Origin: Flavobacteriaceae bacterium | GTDB taxonomy: Bacteria > Bacteroidota > Bacteroidia > Flavobacteriales > Flavobacteriaceae | Direction: 5' to 3' | DNA: 64,000 nt | Assembly: GCA_947451475.1 (NCBI GenBank) | Contig: CANFZC010000004.1 | Coordinates: 1 to 64,000 of the forward strand | In this document: in pieces, positions 36,770 through 46,583 of the stretch | How positions within the stretch are numbered: position 1 is the stretch's first letter | How the letters are laid out: every line of letters begins with the position of its first letter | Translations under genes and position numbers: made by a program | The notes under the pieces: generated by a model | The model's database searches: none | What the model saw: the letters and a program-made list of their open reading frames with translations, nothing else | Told to the model about the DNA's origin: nothing

Positions 36770-37204
36770 AACTAATTCATTTATAGATTACTGAAACAAA
36801 GTAAAGCGATTTTTTCCTATGTTTAACATCTTTTTACATTTTTAGGAGATTACTAAAAAGAAAGCCAATTTTAAAGAAGATATACAATTAACACCCAATT
36901 AAAAAAAATTTCTTGAATTAAGAAAACGATTTCTTAATACATTATCTTAAAACAACCATTTACTATTTTAAAATATAAATCTTACCTTTCAACCTTAAAA
37001 TCGTCTTATTTTGCAAAAAAATTAGAACAAAACAATTTTAATAATTACAATGTAAATCAAAAAAAATTCGAACTCTCAATTCTTATTTTATTTCTATTAA
37101 TGGGATTGCAATAGTTTCTTCTCTAAAATTAAATTTATAAATCTCATTGACAAAATAATTTTCACCATTATAATTAACGTAATAATTTTATAAATTTCTA
37201 CAGT

Positions 37205-37687
37205 ATGATTACAATAATAGCTGCTGTGGCAGAAAACAATGCCTTAGGAAAAAACAATCAATTGCTATGGCACTTGCCTGATGATTTCAAAAGATTCAAA
37301 ACAATAACTTCAGATCATTATATCATAATGGGGCGAAAAACTTTCGAAAGCTTTCCAAAACCACTACCAAATAGAATACATATTATTATAACAAGAAAAA
37401 AAGACTATGCCCCAGAAGGATGCATTGTTGTAAATTCACTTGAAGAAGCTATTAAATCATGTCCTAAAGACAAAGAAAACTTTATTATTGGTGGTGGAGA
37501 AATCTATAATCAATCCATCCCATTAGCTGATAAAATTGACATCACTAAAGTACATCACAGTTTTGAAGCCGATACTTTTTTTCCAGAAATAGAATTGAAC
37601 CAGTGGAAATTAGAACATAATGAATTCCATTCAAAAGACGATAAACACGCTTTCGACTTTACTTTTTTAACCTACCTACGTAAATAA
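37205..37687 (+). CDS. folA: dihydrofolate reductase
   Basis: IIAAVAENNALGKNNQLLWHLPDDFKRFK, IMGRKTFESFPKPLPNR. Confidence 0.95.
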   Translation: MITIIAAVAENNALGKNNQLLWHLPDDFKRFKTITSDHYIIMGRKTFESFPKPLPNRIHIIITRKKDYAPEGCIVVNSLEEAIKSCPKDKENFIIGGGEIYNQSIPLADKIDITKVHHSFEADTFFPEIELNQWKLEHNEFHSKDDKHAFDFTFLTYLRK

Positions 37688-37690
37688 AAA

Positions 37691-37711
37691 AAACACCCCA
37701 AAGGGGTGTTT
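37691..37711. terminator. terminator between folA and the convergent membrane ORF
   Basis: AAACACCCC-aaa-GGGGTGTTT. Confidence 0.8.
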
Positions 37712-37740
37712 AAAACCAAAATAAATAATAGCATTACCTT

Positions 37741-38088
37741 TTATGACTCCAATAATATCTGGCAGCTAAGCATGAAAATAATAACAACAAGCACTAAGCC
37801 TGAAGCTATCATTATAATATTGGAAACTCGATCTGAGTACATTTCATAAAATCCCTTAATACCAAATACCACAAAAGTACTAAAGGTGAAATATGTCAAA
37901 ATTTCCAAAAAATTATTTAACCCAATAAATAAGTGTAAATCAACCACATTGCCCCCAATTAAATTGATAGAATCCTTCAAAAGAAAAAGCAAAACGAATG
38001 TGATTAGTATGGAAATCAACACCCATTTTAATTCTGTAATAATGACCCTTACATTCATGCTGTCAAATATTTTGGTTTTCATGTACAA
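37741..38088 (-). CDS. hypothetical membrane protein
   Basis: 115-aa ORF with three hydrophobic segments. Confidence 0.6.
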   Translation of the reverse strand: MYMKTKIFDSMNVRVIITELKWVLISILITFVLLFLLKDSINLIGGNVVDLHLFIGLNNFLEILTYFTFSTFVVFGIKGFYEMYSDRVSNIIMIASGLVLVVIIFMLSCQILLES

Positions 38089-38110
38089 AGTTTCAAATTA
38101 ATTACGAGAA

Positions 38111-38136
38111 AAAAATCCCCAACAATGGGGATTTTT
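38111..38136. terminator. hairpin with flanking A/T tracts, possible terminator
   Basis: AAAAATCCCCA-acaa-TGGGGATTTTT. Confidence 0.65.
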
Positions 38137-38226
38137 CATTTATTAAATACATCTTTTTACTACAATTTAACATCTTAGAGCTGAAACTCGAACTAAGCAC
38201 TAAGTATTGTAATCAAAATAATGGTT

Positions 38227-38234
38227 TATATTTG
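38227..38234 (+). promoter_or_regulatory. putative -7 promoter element of the menaquinone methyltransferase (TATATTTG)
   Basis: TAnnTTTG 14 nt before ATG 38249. Confidence 0.55.
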
Positions 38235-38248
38235 CCTAAAAATTGCAA

Positions 38249-38980
38249 ATGTCTAAAAGTATATTGCCCTATAAAGATTCATCTCTTGGCAAAAAAGAGC
38301 AAGTCACTAAAATGTTCGATACAATATCAGGAAATTATGATGGATTAAACAGAGTTATTTCTCTAGGCATAGATGTGAAATGGCGAAAAAAAGTAGTGTC
38401 ATTAGTAGCTGCGAACAATCCAAATACCATCTTAGACATTGCAACAGGCACAGGCGATTTAGCTATTTTGATGTCTAGTACTTCTGCCCAAAAAATAGTA
38501 GGTTTGGATCTTTCTGTCGGCATGTTAAATGTAGGTAGAAATAAAATTTTAGATAAAAAACTTAACCATAAAATTGAAATGGTAGTCGGGGATAGCGAAA
38601 ACATACCCTATGAAGACAATTCTTTCGATGCTATAACTGTTTCCTTTGGCATTAGAAACTTTGAAACTTTGGAGAAAGGACTAGGTGAAATTTATCGCGT
38701 TTTAAAACCTAACGGGCACCTTGTCATCTTAGAAACATCCATTCCCACGAAATTTCCATACAAACAAGGGTATTTCATATATTCTAAATACATACTGCCT
38801 TTATTAGGAAAGCTTTTTTCAAAAGACAATAATGCATACGGTTACTTATCAGAATCTGCAGCCAATTTCCCTTTTGGAGAAGCATTAAACAATATTTTGG
38901 AAAAAGTTTCGTTTATAGAGTGTAAAGCGCTGCCTCAAACTTTTGGAGTAGCAACAATATATACCGCAACTAAAAAATAA
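38249..38980 (+). CDS. ubiE: demethylmenaquinone methyltransferase
   Basis: MFDTISGNYDGLNRVISLGID, ILDIATGTGDLAILM, ITVSFGIRNFE. Confidence 0.95.
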   Translation: MSKSILPYKDSSLGKKEQVTKMFDTISGNYDGLNRVISLGIDVKWRKKVVSLVAANNPNTILDIATGTGDLAILMSSTSAQKIVGLDLSVGMLNVGRNKILDKKLNHKIEMVVGDSENIPYEDNSFDAITVSFGIRNFETLEKGLGEIYRVLKPNGHLVILETSIPTKFPYKQGYFIYSKYILPLLGKLFSKDNNAYGYLSESAANFPFGEALNNILEKVSFIECKALPQTFGVATIYTATKK

Positions 38981-39003
38981 AAAATGCCTTTTTCTGCGAA
39001 GCC

Positions 39004-39705
39004 ATGAAAAAATTACTAATTCTCTTAATCTTATTCTCGATTAATACGCAAGCCCAACTTGGCAGAAGCTTATTTACCAAAGACCCTATTATTAATTTAG
39101 AAAACTTTGATAAACAAAGAATTTATTGGGGATATTTTTTAGGATTTAGCACCTTTGATTATAAAACGGATTATAAAATTCCAGGATATGATATAGATGT
39201 ACAAGGTCATACTGGATTCAACGTAGGTTTAGTAGGAAGCTTAAGACTCCAAGAATATTTAGAATTACGTTTTGAGCCAGGCTTATATTATGCTAGCAGA
39301 ACTTTAACGTACTCCGGATTTAGTAATAATCGTGATGCGATAAGAGAGGTGAAAGCCACTTATATAGATTTCCCAATATTGCTAAAATTTTGCTCTTTAC
39401 GAACCGGAAATGTTAGGCCTTTTCTCGTAGGGGGTGTTTCTTCCACTTTAAATCTCTCCAGCAATTCCAAATCAAAAGACGATAATTTAGAACAAAAATT
39501 CCGAGTAAAACCTTGGACACAAAATTACCAAATCGGTTTTGGTGTCGATCTATACTTCGAATATTTCAAGTTTTCTCCCTCAATTAGAGGCGTATTTGGT
39601 TTAAATGACGAATTAATTAGAGACATAGACCCAAACAGTCCATGGACAAGCAACATTCAATCTTTACGAACAAGAGCTGTTTTAATAAATTTTACTTTCC
39701 ACTAG
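39004..39705 (+). CDS. porT: PorT-type outer membrane protein (type IX secretion)
   Basis: Signal peptide; LRLQEYLELRFEPGLYYASRTL; adjacency to ubiE as commonly seen in flavobacteria. Confidence 0.75.
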   Translation: MKKLLILLILFSINTQAQLGRSLFTKDPIINLENFDKQRIYWGYFLGFSTFDYKTDYKIPGYDIDVQGHTGFNVGLVGSLRLQEYLELRFEPGLYYASRTLTYSGFSNNRDAIREVKATYIDFPILLKFCSLRTGNVRPFLVGGVSSTLNLSSNSKSKDDNLEQKFRVKPWTQNYQIGFGVDLYFEYFKFSPSIRGVFGLNDELIRDIDPNSPWTSNIQSLRTRAVLINFTFH

Positions 39706-40430
39706 AAACCTCTTCTAAATTCGCTTAAAAAAATCGCAGTTGCTGTAGCGACATTTAAACTTTCTGTCTTTTGAATAGACCCAAATCTAGGGATAGCAAT
39801 CCTATTGATTATTGCTTTTTCTAGTGAAGTAGAAATTCCATTTGCTTCATTGCCTAAAACCAAAATCCCTTCATTAGGCAGTGCTTTTTGGTAAAGATTT
39901 TCTCCGTCCATAAAAGTTCCAAATACCGGTAGTGATGTATTAGCTATAAAATCTTTCAAATCTAAATAACTCACATTTACTCTAGAAATAGAACCCATTG
40001 TGGCTTGTACTACTTTAGGATTAAAAACATCGACAGTTTCGCCTGAACAGAGTAGTTGGGTAACTCCAAACCAATCGCAAAGACGAATAATAGTACCCAA
40101 ATTACCAGGGTCTCTAATGTCATCTAACGCTACCATCAACCCCTTTTCTACTACCGGTAGCGGCAACGGTATTTTAAAAATTGCTAAACAAGAGCTTGGG
40201 GTATTTAGAGCAGAAATACGCTTCATTTCTAGCTCCTTAATCAATGTTTTATTAGCTGTAGAAACTTTATTAAATACAGCTTCTGTCTCAAATAAATGTT
40301 CTAGCACAAAATTTGATTCTAACAATTCCTGTATTACTTTTACACCTTCCGCAAGAAATAATTGATGTTCCTGACGGTATTTTTTATGCTGAAGACTAGT
40401 TATTAATTTTATTTGGTTTTTACTAACCAT
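39702..40430 (-). CDS. TrmH/SpoU family RNA methyltransferase
   Basis: ALDDIRDPGNLGTIIRLCDWFG, LVLGNEANGIS, SLNVATATAIFLSE; start MVSKNQIKLI at 40430. Confidence 0.92.
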   Translation of the reverse strand: MVSKNQIKLITSLQHKKYRQEHQLFLAEGVKVIQELLESNFVLEHLFETEAVFNKVSTANKTLIKELEMKRISALNTPSSCLAIFKIPLPLPVVEKGLMVALDDIRDPGNLGTIIRLCDWFGVTQLLCSGETVDVFNPKVVQATMGSISRVNVSYLDLKDFIANTSLPVFGTFMDGENLYQKALPNEGILVLGNEANGISTSLEKAIINRIAIPRFGSIQKTESLNVATATAIFLSEFRRGF

Positions 40431-40467
40431 AAAATACTGTACTTTTGAATTAAATATTTCGCAACAC

Positions 40468-43011
40468 TTGAAAAATAGTATCACAAAAATATCATTATTT
40501 ATTCTAACTGGACTAATTATCTTTGGTTGTAACACTACAAAAAGAGTTCCCGACGGAAAAACCCTTTTAACCAAAAATGATATTTATGTAGATGGCAAAA
40601 AAGATAACAGTGAAGATATTTTTAATCAATTATATCAAAAACAAAACACCTCTATTTTAGGATATCATCTTCGCCTTAATCTCTTTAATTTAGCTAGACC
40701 AAAATCAGATTCTTTGTTCAAAGCAACTATGATTAAACATCCTAATCGCTACTACCGCAAAGCTAAATGGCTCTCAAAAAAGCAAGTAAAACGATTAGGA
40801 GAATCATTCCTCTACTCTGGAATTGATGATTTTTTAAAAAGAACAGGAGAAGCGCCCGTTATTTTAGATACTGCAAGTACACGTAAATCTTTAAGACGCT
40901 TAAAATCTTATTATTTCAACAAAGGCTTTTTTGACGTTTCTACCAAATATAAAATTGACAGCCTTGCATCCAAAAAAGTCAAATTAAAATATGACATTAT
41001 CAATGGCAAACCTTATGCAATTGACACTATTAATACGAATATCGCTAGTCACTCCTTAGATTCAATATACAAATTAAGAATATCAAATTCCTTAATCCAA
41101 AAAGGAGAGCAGTTTAACAAAAGTAAATTTGATGAAGAAAAAAATCGAATCACTGAAGATTTTAGAAATAACGGTGCGTTCCGTTTTCAACAAAATTATA
41201 TTACGTATAATCTAGACACCATTGTAAAAACGCACAAGGTAAATGTTGATTTATTAGTCGAAAATGAATCCATTCGAACAGAAGACAGTCTTAAATCAGC
41301 ACCTTTTGAATTATACAAGATTAGCAAAGTAAATATATTTACAGATCATAATCCAAGTAATCCTAATGCTAAAATAACTGACAGTATTGCATACAAAGAC
41401 TTCACTCTTTATGGTGTCAACAAAATCAAGTACCGCCCAAAAGCTATAACTGACGGTATATTTGTAACCAAAGGAAATTATTATGCTGATACTAAAAATG
41501 CTTTAACATCAAAATATTTGAGCAATCTTAAAGTATTTAATTACCCGTTAATTCAATACATAGAAGATAAATCACAAAAATATAGCTTGATTGCCAATAT
41601 TTATTTGCCTCCAAGAGATAAATACACCTATGGGATCTCCAATGACTTTTCGCATTCTAATATTCAAGATTTCGGGATTACAGGCAATACATTTCTGGGC
41701 ATTCGTAATGTATTTAACGGGGCCGAAACTTTTGACCTTGGCTTCCGAGGAAATATTGGTTCCTCTAAAGATTTAGCCAATCCTCGCAACAATTTTTTCA
41801 ACATTTCAGAAATTGGTGTTGATGCTAACCTGAATTTCCCAAGATTATTTCTTCCTTTTAAGACAGACAAAATCATTCCTAAAACAATGATTCCATTCTC
41901 AAAATTAAGCGTGGGGTATTCAAAACAAACTAATATCGGATTAGACAAACAGAACTTTACTAGTTCGCTCACCTACAATTGGACTCCAAAGAAAAACACC
42001 AATTTCAAATTTGAATTATTCAACATTCAATTTGTCAAAAACTTAAATCCTGGGAATTATTTCAACATCTATAAATCATCCTATAACACCCTAAATAGTA
42101 TTGCCCAAAACTATACCATTAATCCAAATTATTTAGACAACAATAATCTGATCATTGGAACTGGAACCACTGGATTTACCATCGATGCTCTTACTAATGG
42201 CAATAATCTAGCCTTATCCTCTAGTGATTTAAAATCTGTTTTGAGTATTGCTGAAAGACAAGTACGCCTCACCGAAAACAACTTGATATTTGCCTCCAGT
42301 ATCGTCTACTCCAAAACTTCGCAAAAAGACCTTTTTGACAATAATTTTTATGCATTTAAAACAAAACTTGAGTCAGCAGGAAATATGTTGTCGCTCTTTG
42401 CCAGAGCTGCCAAGCAATTAAAAAATCAAAATGGAGCCAACACTATATTCGATGTCGAATTTTCTCAATACATCAAAACAGAATTTGAATTCATAAAACA
42501 CTGGGATTTGCGTCGCAAAAAAGTATTGGCATCCCGTGCATTTTTTGGAATAGCAGTTCCTTATGGCAATTCAAACAGTATTCCCTTTTCCCGAAGTTAC
42601 TTTGCTGGGGGATCAAACGACAATAGAGCATGGCAATCCTACAGTTTAGGACCAGGTGGAAGCAGCAGCATCCTAGATTTCAACGAGGCTAATATGAAGA
42701 TAATGATGAGTACGGAATTGCGCTTCAACATCTTCCAAAAATTAAACGGCGCTCTTTTTATAGATGCTGGCAACATTTGGAATGTACTAGACAATACTAC
42801 TTTTGAACCTTCAATTTTTAGTAATATCAAATCGTTAGAAAATATAGCAGTTGGTTCTGGTTACGGATTCCGATATGACTTTAATTTCTTTATTCTTAGA
42901 TTCGATATGGGATTCAAAACTTACAACCCCGCTAGAACTGAAGATAAATGGTTCAAAGAAATGCGCTTTAATAAATCAGTTCTAAATATTGGCATAAATT
43001 ACCCTTTCTAA
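40468..43011 (+). CDS. BamA/TamA-family outer membrane lipoprotein (TamL-like), TTG start
   Basis: Lipobox LIIFGC; POTRA-like and surface-antigen barrel; TTG start at 40468 is the only start giving the signal peptide. Confidence 0.85.
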   Translation: MKNSITKISLFILTGLIIFGCNTTKRVPDGKTLLTKNDIYVDGKKDNSEDIFNQLYQKQNTSILGYHLRLNLFNLARPKSDSLFKATMIKHPNRYYRKAKWLSKKQVKRLGESFLYSGIDDFLKRTGEAPVILDTASTRKSLRRLKSYYFNKGFFDVSTKYKIDSLASKKVKLKYDIINGKPYAIDTINTNIASHSLDSIYKLRISNSLIQKGEQFNKSKFDEEKNRITEDFRNNGAFRFQQNYITYNLDTIVKTHKVNVDLLVENESIRTEDSLKSAPFELYKISKVNIFTDHNPSNPNAKITDSIAYKDFTLYGVNKIKYRPKAITDGIFVTKGNYYADTKNALTSKYLSNLKVFNYPLIQYIEDKSQKYSLIANIYLPPRDKYTYGISNDFSHSNIQDFGITGNTFLGIRNVFNGAETFDLGFRGNIGSSKDLANPRNNFFNISEIGVDANLNFPRLFLPFKTDKIIPKTMIPFSKLSVGYSKQTNIGLDKQNFTSSLTYNWTPKKNTNFKFELFNIQFVKNLNPGNYFNIYKSSYNTLNSIAQNYTINPNYLDNNNLIIGTGTTGFTIDALTNGNNLALSSSDLKSVLSIAERQVRLTENNLIFASSIVYSKTSQKDLFDNNFYAFKTKLESAGNMLSLFARAAKQLKNQNGANTIFDVEFSQYIKTEFEFIKHWDLRRKKVLASRAFFGIAVPYGNSNSIPFSRSYFAGGSNDNRAWQSYSLGPGGSSSILDFNEANMKIMMSTELRFNIFQKLNGALFIDAGNIWNVLDNTTFEPSIFSNIKSLENIAVGSGYGFRYDFNFFILRFDMGFKTYNPARTEDKWFKEMRFNKSVLNIGINYPF

Positions 43012-43061
43012 AATCAGAAATTATTATTTTTGTACCCTTAACTTAAAAACAACACATTACA

Positions 43062-44129
43062 ATGGCTCACAATATAAAACCAGGAGTAGCGACAGGAGAT
43101 GAAGTTCAAGCAATTTTTAGCTATGCTAAAGAAAAAGGATTTGCGCTTCCAGCCGTAAATGTTATCGGCTCAAGTACTATCAACGGTGTTTTAGAAACTG
43201 CGGCAAAACTAAATGCCCCTGTTATCATCCAATTTTCAAATGGTGGATCGGCTTACAATGCGGGAAAAGGACTCTCGAATGCCGGAGAAAAGGCAGCTAT
43301 TGCCGGAGGTGTAGCAGGTGCTAAACACATACATACTCTAGCAGAAGCATATGGAGCTACTGTTATTTTACACACTGACCATTGTGCAAAAAAACTATTA
43401 CCTTGGATTGACGGTTTGCTAGATGCTTCCGAAAAACATTTTGCCGAAACTGGCAAACCCCTTTTCTCTTCTCACATGATTGATTTATCAGAAGAGCCTA
43501 TTACAGAAAATATTGAAATCTGTAAAACCTATCTAGCTCGTATGAGTAAAATGGGAATGACTTTAGAAATCGAACTCGGCATTACCGGTGGCGAAGAAGA
43601 TGGGGTTGATAACTCCGATGTTGACAGTTCTAAATTATACACTCAGCCATCTGAAGTGGCTTATGCCTACGAAGAATTAGCAAAAGTTTCTCCAAGATTT
43701 ACCATAGCGGCTTCTTTTGGAAATGTCCATGGAGTATACAAACCAGGAAATGTAAAACTAACTCCAAAGATTTTGAAAAATTCACAAGAATATGTTCAAA
43801 ATAAATTCAATACAGGTCCTAATCCAGTAGATTTTGTTTTCCATGGAGGATCTGGTTCAACATTAGAAGAAATTAGAGAAGCTATTTCTTACGGTGTTAT
43901 CAAAATGAATATCGATACTGATTTACAATTTGCATATACTGAAGGAATTCGCGACTATATGGTAAACAATATTGAGTACCTTAAAACACAAATAGGAAAT
44001 CCAGAAGGTGCAGATGCACCCAATAAAAAACACTATGATCCAAGAAAATGGATTAGAGAAGGCGAACTTACATTCAACAAAAGATTAGAACAAGCTTTTG
44101 CCGACTTAAACAATGTAAATACATTATAA
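43062..44129 (+). CDS. fbaA: class II fructose-bisphosphate aldolase
   Basis: LHTDHCAKKLLPW, FVFHGGSGSTLEEI, MNIDTDLQFAYTEG. Confidence 0.96.
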   Translation: MAHNIKPGVATGDEVQAIFSYAKEKGFALPAVNVIGSSTINGVLETAAKLNAPVIIQFSNGGSAYNAGKGLSNAGEKAAIAGGVAGAKHIHTLAEAYGATVILHTDHCAKKLLPWIDGLLDASEKHFAETGKPLFSSHMIDLSEEPITENIEICKTYLARMSKMGMTLEIELGITGGEEDGVDNSDVDSSKLYTQPSEVAYAYEELAKVSPRFTIAASFGNVHGVYKPGNVKLTPKILKNSQEYVQNKFNTGPNPVDFVFHGGSGSTLEEIREAISYGVIKMNIDTDLQFAYTEGIRDYMVNNIEYLKTQIGNPEGADAPNKKHYDPRKWIREGELTFNKRLEQAFADLNNVNTL

Positions 44130-44165
44130 ATTTCAAATTAAGACTTATGAAGCAAGGCATTGCTT

Positions 44166-44193
44166 AATTCATAATTCTTAATTCAAAATTCAC
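44166..44193. repeat. four-unit heptamer tandem repeat AATTCNN
   Basis: AATTCAT AATTCTT AATTCAA AATTCAC, exact 7-bp period, upstream of accD. Confidence 0.75.
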
Positions 44194-44201
44194 TATTAAT
44201 T

Positions 44202-45056
44202 ATGGCTTGGTTTAAAAGAACAGAAAAAGGGATTACCACCGCAACAGAAGACAAAAAAGATGTTCCTAAAGGACTTTGGTACAAATCACCTACAGGGAAA
44301 ATCATTGACCAAGATGAATTGGCTAGAAATCTATGGGTAAGTCCTGAAGATGATTTCCACGTTAGAATTGGCAGTAAAGAGTACTTCGAAATCTTGTTTG
44401 ACAACAACGAATTCAAAGAGTTAGACGCCAAAATGACTTCCAAAGACCCTTTACATTTTGTAGATACTAAAAAATACGAAGACCGTTTAAAAGAAGCTAT
44501 TGACAAAACAGGTCTAAAAGACGCCGTACGAACTGGTGTTGGTAAATCAAAAGGGAAAGATTTAGTAGTGTGCTGCATGGATTTTGCATTCATCGGAGGT
44601 TCAATGGGTGCCGTGGTAGGAGAGAAAATTGCTCGCGGAATCGATTATTCCATCAAAAACAGAATCCCTTTTGTCATGATTTCAAAAAGTGGTGGTGCTC
44701 GAATGATGGAAGCAGCGTATTCGTTAATGCAATTAGCCAAAACTTCCGCAAAATTAGCCCAATTAGCCGAAGCTAAAATCCCTTATATTTCATTATGTAC
44801 AGACCCTACAACAGGAGGAACTACGGCTTCCTATGCAATGCTTGGCGATATCAACATCTCTGAGCCTGGAGCACTAATAGGCTTTGCTGGCCCAAGAGTA
44901 GTGCGTGACACTACCGGGAAAGATCTACCAGAAGGATTCCAAACCGCAGAGTTTGTACTGGATCATGGATTTCTTGACTTCATTACCCCTCGTAAAGAAT
45001 TAAAAGAAAAAATAAACTTGTATATAGACTTAATTTTAAATCAAGACGTACGCTAA
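44202..45056 (+). CDS. accD: acetyl-CoA carboxylase carboxyltransferase subunit beta
   Basis: [53 protein letters not shown]. Confidence 0.95.
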   Translation: MAWFKRTEKGITTATEDKKDVPKGLWYKSPTGKIIDQDELARNLWVSPEDDFHVRIGSKEYFEILFDNNEFKELDAKMTSKDPLHFVDTKKYEDRLKEAIDKTGLKDAVRTGVGKSKGKDLVVCCMDFAFIGGSMGAVVGEKIARGIDYSIKNRIPFVMISKSGGARMMEAAYSLMQLAKTSAKLAQLAEAKIPYISLCTDPTTGGTTASYAMLGDINISEPGALIGFAGPRVVRDTTGKDLPEGFQTAEFVLDHGFLDFITPRKELKEKINLYIDLILNQDVR

Positions 45057-45076
45057 GCTTAATTACAAAAATTAAT

Positions 45077-45122
45077 AAAAACGAAAAGACACTAAGCGTA
45101 TACTTAGTGTCTTTTCGTTTTT
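45077..45122. terminator. bidirectional terminator, 20-bp perfect stem
   Basis: AAAAACGAAAAGACACTAAG-cgtata-CTTAGTGTCTTTTCGTTTTT between convergent genes. Confidence 0.93.
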
Positions 45123-45141
45123 ACTATATTCTCTATTAAAA

Positions 45142-46398
45142 TTATATCCCGCTTCGAATTGCTTCTACTGGATCTAACTTCGATGCAGAAATAGCAGGCA
45201 GTATACCCGAAATTAACCCCACCACTACTGATAATCCCGTGCCGATAAGCACATTGGCCATACTTAATACAAATTCAAAGTCTAGTGCTTTTGACAATAC
45301 TATGGCCAGCAACCAAACGATCATCAAACCTATAGCACCACCTATCAAACAAAGAATAATGGCTTCAAATAAGAATTGAAACAAGATGAACTTATTTTTA
45401 GCCCCCAAGGATTTTTGAATTCCAATGAGATTTGTCCGCTCTTTAACCGAAACAAACATGATATTAGCAATACCAAATCCTCCTACCAAAAAAGAAAAAA
45501 AGCTAATCATAATGCCACCCTTACGAACATTACCTAATATCCCATCAATAAAATCAGTCAAACCAGAAAGCACATTAACAAAAAAGTTGTCGATATCCCC
45601 TTGTTTTACCCCTCTTAGGTTGCGCAGCTTTTGTGAAATATCACCTTTAAGGGCTGCCATATCAATCCCCTTTTCAGGTTTAATAACTATTACCGGCAAA
45701 ACTCTCGGATTATTATCACCATAAATGCGACGTAAATAAGCCGAAGGAAAAAAAGCAGACGTATCATCGCCGCCGCCTATGTCAATTCCCGAGTTACCTT
45801 TCTTTTTGGTGACACCAATCACCGTGAACCGTTGACCATACATACGAACTGTTTTTCCGACAGGCTCCATTTCTCCAAAAAGATTTTTAGCAATATCATT
45901 CCCTAATACAACTACCTGCCTCCCCGAATTAGATTCTGCTTCGTTAAAAAAACGCCCTTCCGAAAACTCCATGCGCTGAATGTCAACAAATTCTGAGGTT
46001 ACCGCCACCATATTCACATTATCTGCCGTATTGGAGTCAAAAGTTATATTCTGACTAGAGGCAAAATATTGAAAACATGAATTCTCAACATGATCTATAG
46101 AACCTTTCAAATTTTGATATTCCTCATAAGTAACATTAGGAAACTGTTCTCTCTTCCACCTAGGCACCTCAGTCGGACCAAAAGATTGACTAGTTAGATA
46201 AATAGTATTTTTATCTAGCGTACTTAAATTCTTTTGAATTTTTTGATCCAATGAATCTACTGCAGCCAAGACCGCAATAATAGAAAAGATGCCAATAGTT
46301 ACACCCAACAGTGAAAGCATTGTACGTAGTTTGTTATTGCGCAAAGCGTTCATAGCAAAAGCAAAACTTTCTTTCAGCAGTCGGAAATATAAAATCAT
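45142..46398 (-). CDS. ABC transporter permease, MacB/FtsX-like
   Basis: NALRNNKLRTMLSLLGVTIGIFSII, periplasmic domain, C-terminal ISGILPAISASKLDPVEAIRSG. Confidence 0.92.
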   Translation of the reverse strand: MILYFRLLKESFAFAMNALRNNKLRTMLSLLGVTIGIFSIIAVLAAVDSLDQKIQKNLSTLDKNTIYLTSQSFGPTEVPRWKREQFPNVTYEEYQNLKGSIDHVENSCFQYFASSQNITFDSNTADNVNMVAVTSEFVDIQRMEFSEGRFFNEAESNSGRQVVVLGNDIAKNLFGEMEPVGKTVRMYGQRFTVIGVTKKKGNSGIDIGGGDDTSAFFPSAYLRRIYGDNNPRVLPVIVIKPEKGIDMAALKGDISQKLRNLRGVKQGDIDNFFVNVLSGLTDFIDGILGNVRKGGIMISFFSFLVGGFGIANIMFVSVKERTNLIGIQKSLGAKNKFILFQFLFEAIILCLIGGAIGLMIVWLLAIVLSKALDFEFVLSMANVLIGTGLSVVVGLISGILPAISASKLDPVEAIRSGI

Positions 46399-46530
46399 TG
46401 TAAATCTTTTTTATAGTGGTAAATTTCCGTAAAATTAATGGAAATCACTAGTGTTTTATGGTTAGACTTATTGGTGTCAAAAAATAAAATAATGTTACAT
46501 TCTTAGCTTGAATTTTGCACACAAAAAAAC

Positions 46531-46538
46531 TACTTTTG
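46531..46538 (+). promoter_or_regulatory. putative -7 promoter element of purH (TACTTTTG)
   Basis: Matches TAnnTTTG upstream of purH. Confidence 0.45.
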
Positions 46539-46583
46539 TCCCCTTAAAACTATCTGTCTTTAAAAAGGCAAAACTCACACAAC

